This document shows positions 5,288 to 6,792 of a stretch of 6,792 nt of DNA, in pieces. Location of the stretch: NCBI GenBank assembly GCA_903944295.1, contig CAJARA010000049.1, positions 1-6,792 on the forward strand. Reading direction: 5' to 3'. The position numbers and the translations under genes were made by a program. The notes under the pieces were generated by a model. The model was given only the letters and a program-made list of their open reading frames with translations. It was not told the DNA's origin and ran no database searches. This DNA is from an uncultured Chloroflexota bacterium (GTDB lineage Bacteria; Chloroflexota; Limnocylindria; Limnocylindrales; Limnocylindraceae). Position 1 is the stretch's first letter, and every line of letters starts with the position of its first letter.

Positions 5288-6792
5288 ATGCGGTACTACC
5301 TGACAACGGCCATCGCCTACGCCAATAACAAGCCCGGCCTGCACACGCTCTATGAGGTGATCGGGGCGGATGTGATCGCGCGTTGGCGTCGCATGGGGGG
5401 CGACGAGGTGCGCTTCCTGACCGGCACCGATGAGTATTCGGTCAACATCGCCGCGCGTGCAGTAGAGGAGGGGCTGAGCCCGAAAGCGTTCGTCGACAAG
5501 AACGTCGCCCTCTTTCAGGAGAGCGAGGCGCTTCTCCTCATCACCCCAGATCGCTTCATTCGCACCACTGATGCCGATCACACGCTCGCCGCCCAAGAGA
5601 TGGTGCGCCGCTCATTCGCCGCTGGCGACATCTATCTCGGCACATATGAGGGCTGGTACTGCCCCAACGAAGGATTCCGCGCCGAAGGTGATGTCGTCAA
5701 AGAGGGGGGCGAGAGCGTCTGCCCGAATCATCCAGGTGTTCCGCTGCAGTGGCTCAAGGAGCGGAACTGGTTCTTCCGACTGAGCGCCTACCAGGAGCGA
5801 CTTGAGGCCTGGCTGACGCAAGATCCGTCGCCGGTGCAGCCTGAGTACCGCCGTAACGAGATGCTCGGATTTATTCGACAGGGTCTCGAAGACTTCTCGA
5901 TCAGTCGTGAGGGTGCAACCTGGGGAATTCCCTTCCCGATTCGCGAGGACGGGAGCAGCGCGCTGAACGCGGACGGCAGTGGCGATCCAACCGCTGGAAC
6001 GATCTATGTCTGGTACGACGCGCTCATCAACTATCTCACTGGCGCCGGCTTCCCAGCGGATCCGAAGGGTGCGCCATGGTGGCCAGCGGATCTGCACATC
6101 ATCGGTAAGGACATCAATCGATTCCACTCCGTCTTCTGGCCGGCGATGCTCTGGAGTGCGGGCCTTGAGGCGCCGAAACGCATCTGGGTGCACGGCTGGC
6201 TTCTCTCTAGCGGTGAGCGGATGAGCAAGAGTCGTGGCAACTTCCTTGATCCGAATAGCGCCGTTGCAGCACTCGGCGCGGATGGTGCGCGCTTCGTTGC
6301 GCTGCGCGAGGTTCCGTTTGATGGCGATGGTGAGGTGAGCTGGGACTCAATCATCCGTCGCTATAACTCCGAGCTCGCCAACGACTTCGGGAATCTCGTG
6401 AATCGCGCAACAACCATGGCGAGTCGCGCGTTCGGTGCAGAGGCCCCAGCACCGCGTGCGGCGGCAGCGGCGCCGCTTGCGGTTGAGTGGGAGGCGGCGC
6501 GCAGAAAGAGTGAGGCGGCGATGGAGGGGCTCGCGCTGCATCATTGGATCGGCGCGCTGTGGGAGTTTGTTGGTGCGGCGAACAGATTCGTTGATACGGA
6601 GAAGCCATGGGAGTTGGCGAAGGCAGCGAAGGGTGGAGATGCCGCAGCGCGCGAGCAACTCGCTGGCGTCCTTGGCGACCTTCTTGAAGCCTGTCGACTC
6701 GTTGCGCTCTATGCGGCGCCCGTGATTCCTGAGACAGCGGAGAAGATTTGGACGCTCCTCGGTCACCCATGGCCGTATGACGCCGCTGGTCA
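5288..6792 (+). CDS. metG: Methionyl-tRNA synthetase, 5' part (runs off the window)
   Basis: This class I aminoacyl-tRNA synthetase charges tRNA-Met, including the initiator, with methionine. The frame is open from ATG 5288 to the last base (501 complete codons), with no stop seen. Seen: the catalytic Rossmann-fold start MRYYLTTAIAYANNKP; GADVIARWRRMGG and FLTGTDEYS; an insert carrying a partial zinc knuckle (Cys125-x2-Glu128 and Cys145-x2-His148); EGATWGIPFP; DLHIIGKDINRFH (268-280) with FWPAML; and the KMSKS loop as RMSKS at 311-315. The helical anticodon-binding domain follows (SELANDFGNLVNRA), with an Ala/Pro-rich stretch near 6446-6483. The usual HIGH signature is replaced by Gly-Leu-His-Thr at 17-20. 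No clear Shine-Dalgarno precedes ATG 5288; an in-frame GTG at 5270 (adding 6 residues) is an alternative, but family alignment favours ATG. It is transcribed divergently from ssb. Confidence 0.95.
   Translation, partial: MRYYLTTAIAYANNKPGLHTLYEVIGADVIARWRRMGGDEVRFLTGTDEYSVNIAARAVEEGLSPKAFVDKNVALFQESEALLLITPDRFIRTTDADHTLAAQEMVRRSFAAGDIYLGTYEGWYCPNEGFRAEGDVVKEGGESVCPNHPGVPLQWLKERNWFFRLSAYQERLEAWLTQDPSPVQPEYRRNEMLGFIRQGLEDFSISREGATWGIPFPIREDGSSALNADGSGDPTAGTIYVWYDALINYLTGAGFPADPKGAPWWPADLHIIGKDINRFHSVFWPAMLWSAGLEAPKRIWVHGWLLSSGERMSKSRGNFLDPNSAVAALGADGARFVALREVPFDGDGEVSWDSIIRRYNSELANDFGNLVNRATTMASRAFGAEAPAPRAAAAAPLAVEWEAARRKSEAAMEGLALHHWIGALWEFVGAANRFVDTEKPWELAKAAKGGDAAAREQLAGVLGDLLEACRLVALYAAPVIPETAEKIWTLLGHPWPYDAAG

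Overview
This is an ordinary, tightly packed bacterial chromosome segment of about 60% GC (judged by eye). It carries seven protein genes and no visible RNA gene, insertion sequence, prophage or CRISPR array. Gene content, GC level and protein style (a NadE with the GDxACAINP signature, and a MetRS with a clear zinc-knuckle insert) fit a high-GC environmental bacterium. Chloroflexota is my best guess, from general resemblance only, with low confidence. A predicted lipoprotein gene and Shine-Dalgarno sites before three genes are consistent with a typical bacterium.

Layout: positions 1-3833 hold a co-directional block on the + strand. It consists of the 3' part of gcvT (glycine cleavage T protein), gcvH (lipoyl carrier H protein), a large extracellular solute-binding lipoprotein of the family 5 type, and nadE (ammonia-dependent NAD synthetase). 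Spacing is very tight: gcvH follows gcvT by 2 bases, the lipoprotein start overlaps the gcvH stop in ATGA, and nadE follows after 22 bases. rsmI (16S rRNA C1402 2'-O-methyltransferase) follows 31 bases after nadE and probably belongs to the same transcript. It runs head-on into ssb on the - strand, and the two stop codons share a CTAG. A 119-base divergent control region (5169-5287) separates ssb from metG (methionyl-tRNA synthetase). metG runs off the right edge; 501 codons are visible.

Functionally this is housekeeping: one-carbon/glycine metabolism (gcvT, gcvH), NAD synthesis (nadE), ribosome modification (rsmI), DNA single-strand protection (ssb) and tRNA charging (metG). The outlier is the solute-binding lipoprotein, which sits in the operon without permease or ATPase genes and carries a long extra segment and paired cysteines.

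I did not find an evident new multi-gene system. The points most worth a second look are the non-canonical HIGH signature and altered zinc knuckle of MetRS, the SSB without an acidic/Phe tip, the nested palindrome between ssb and metG, and the orphan, enlarged solute-binding protein.
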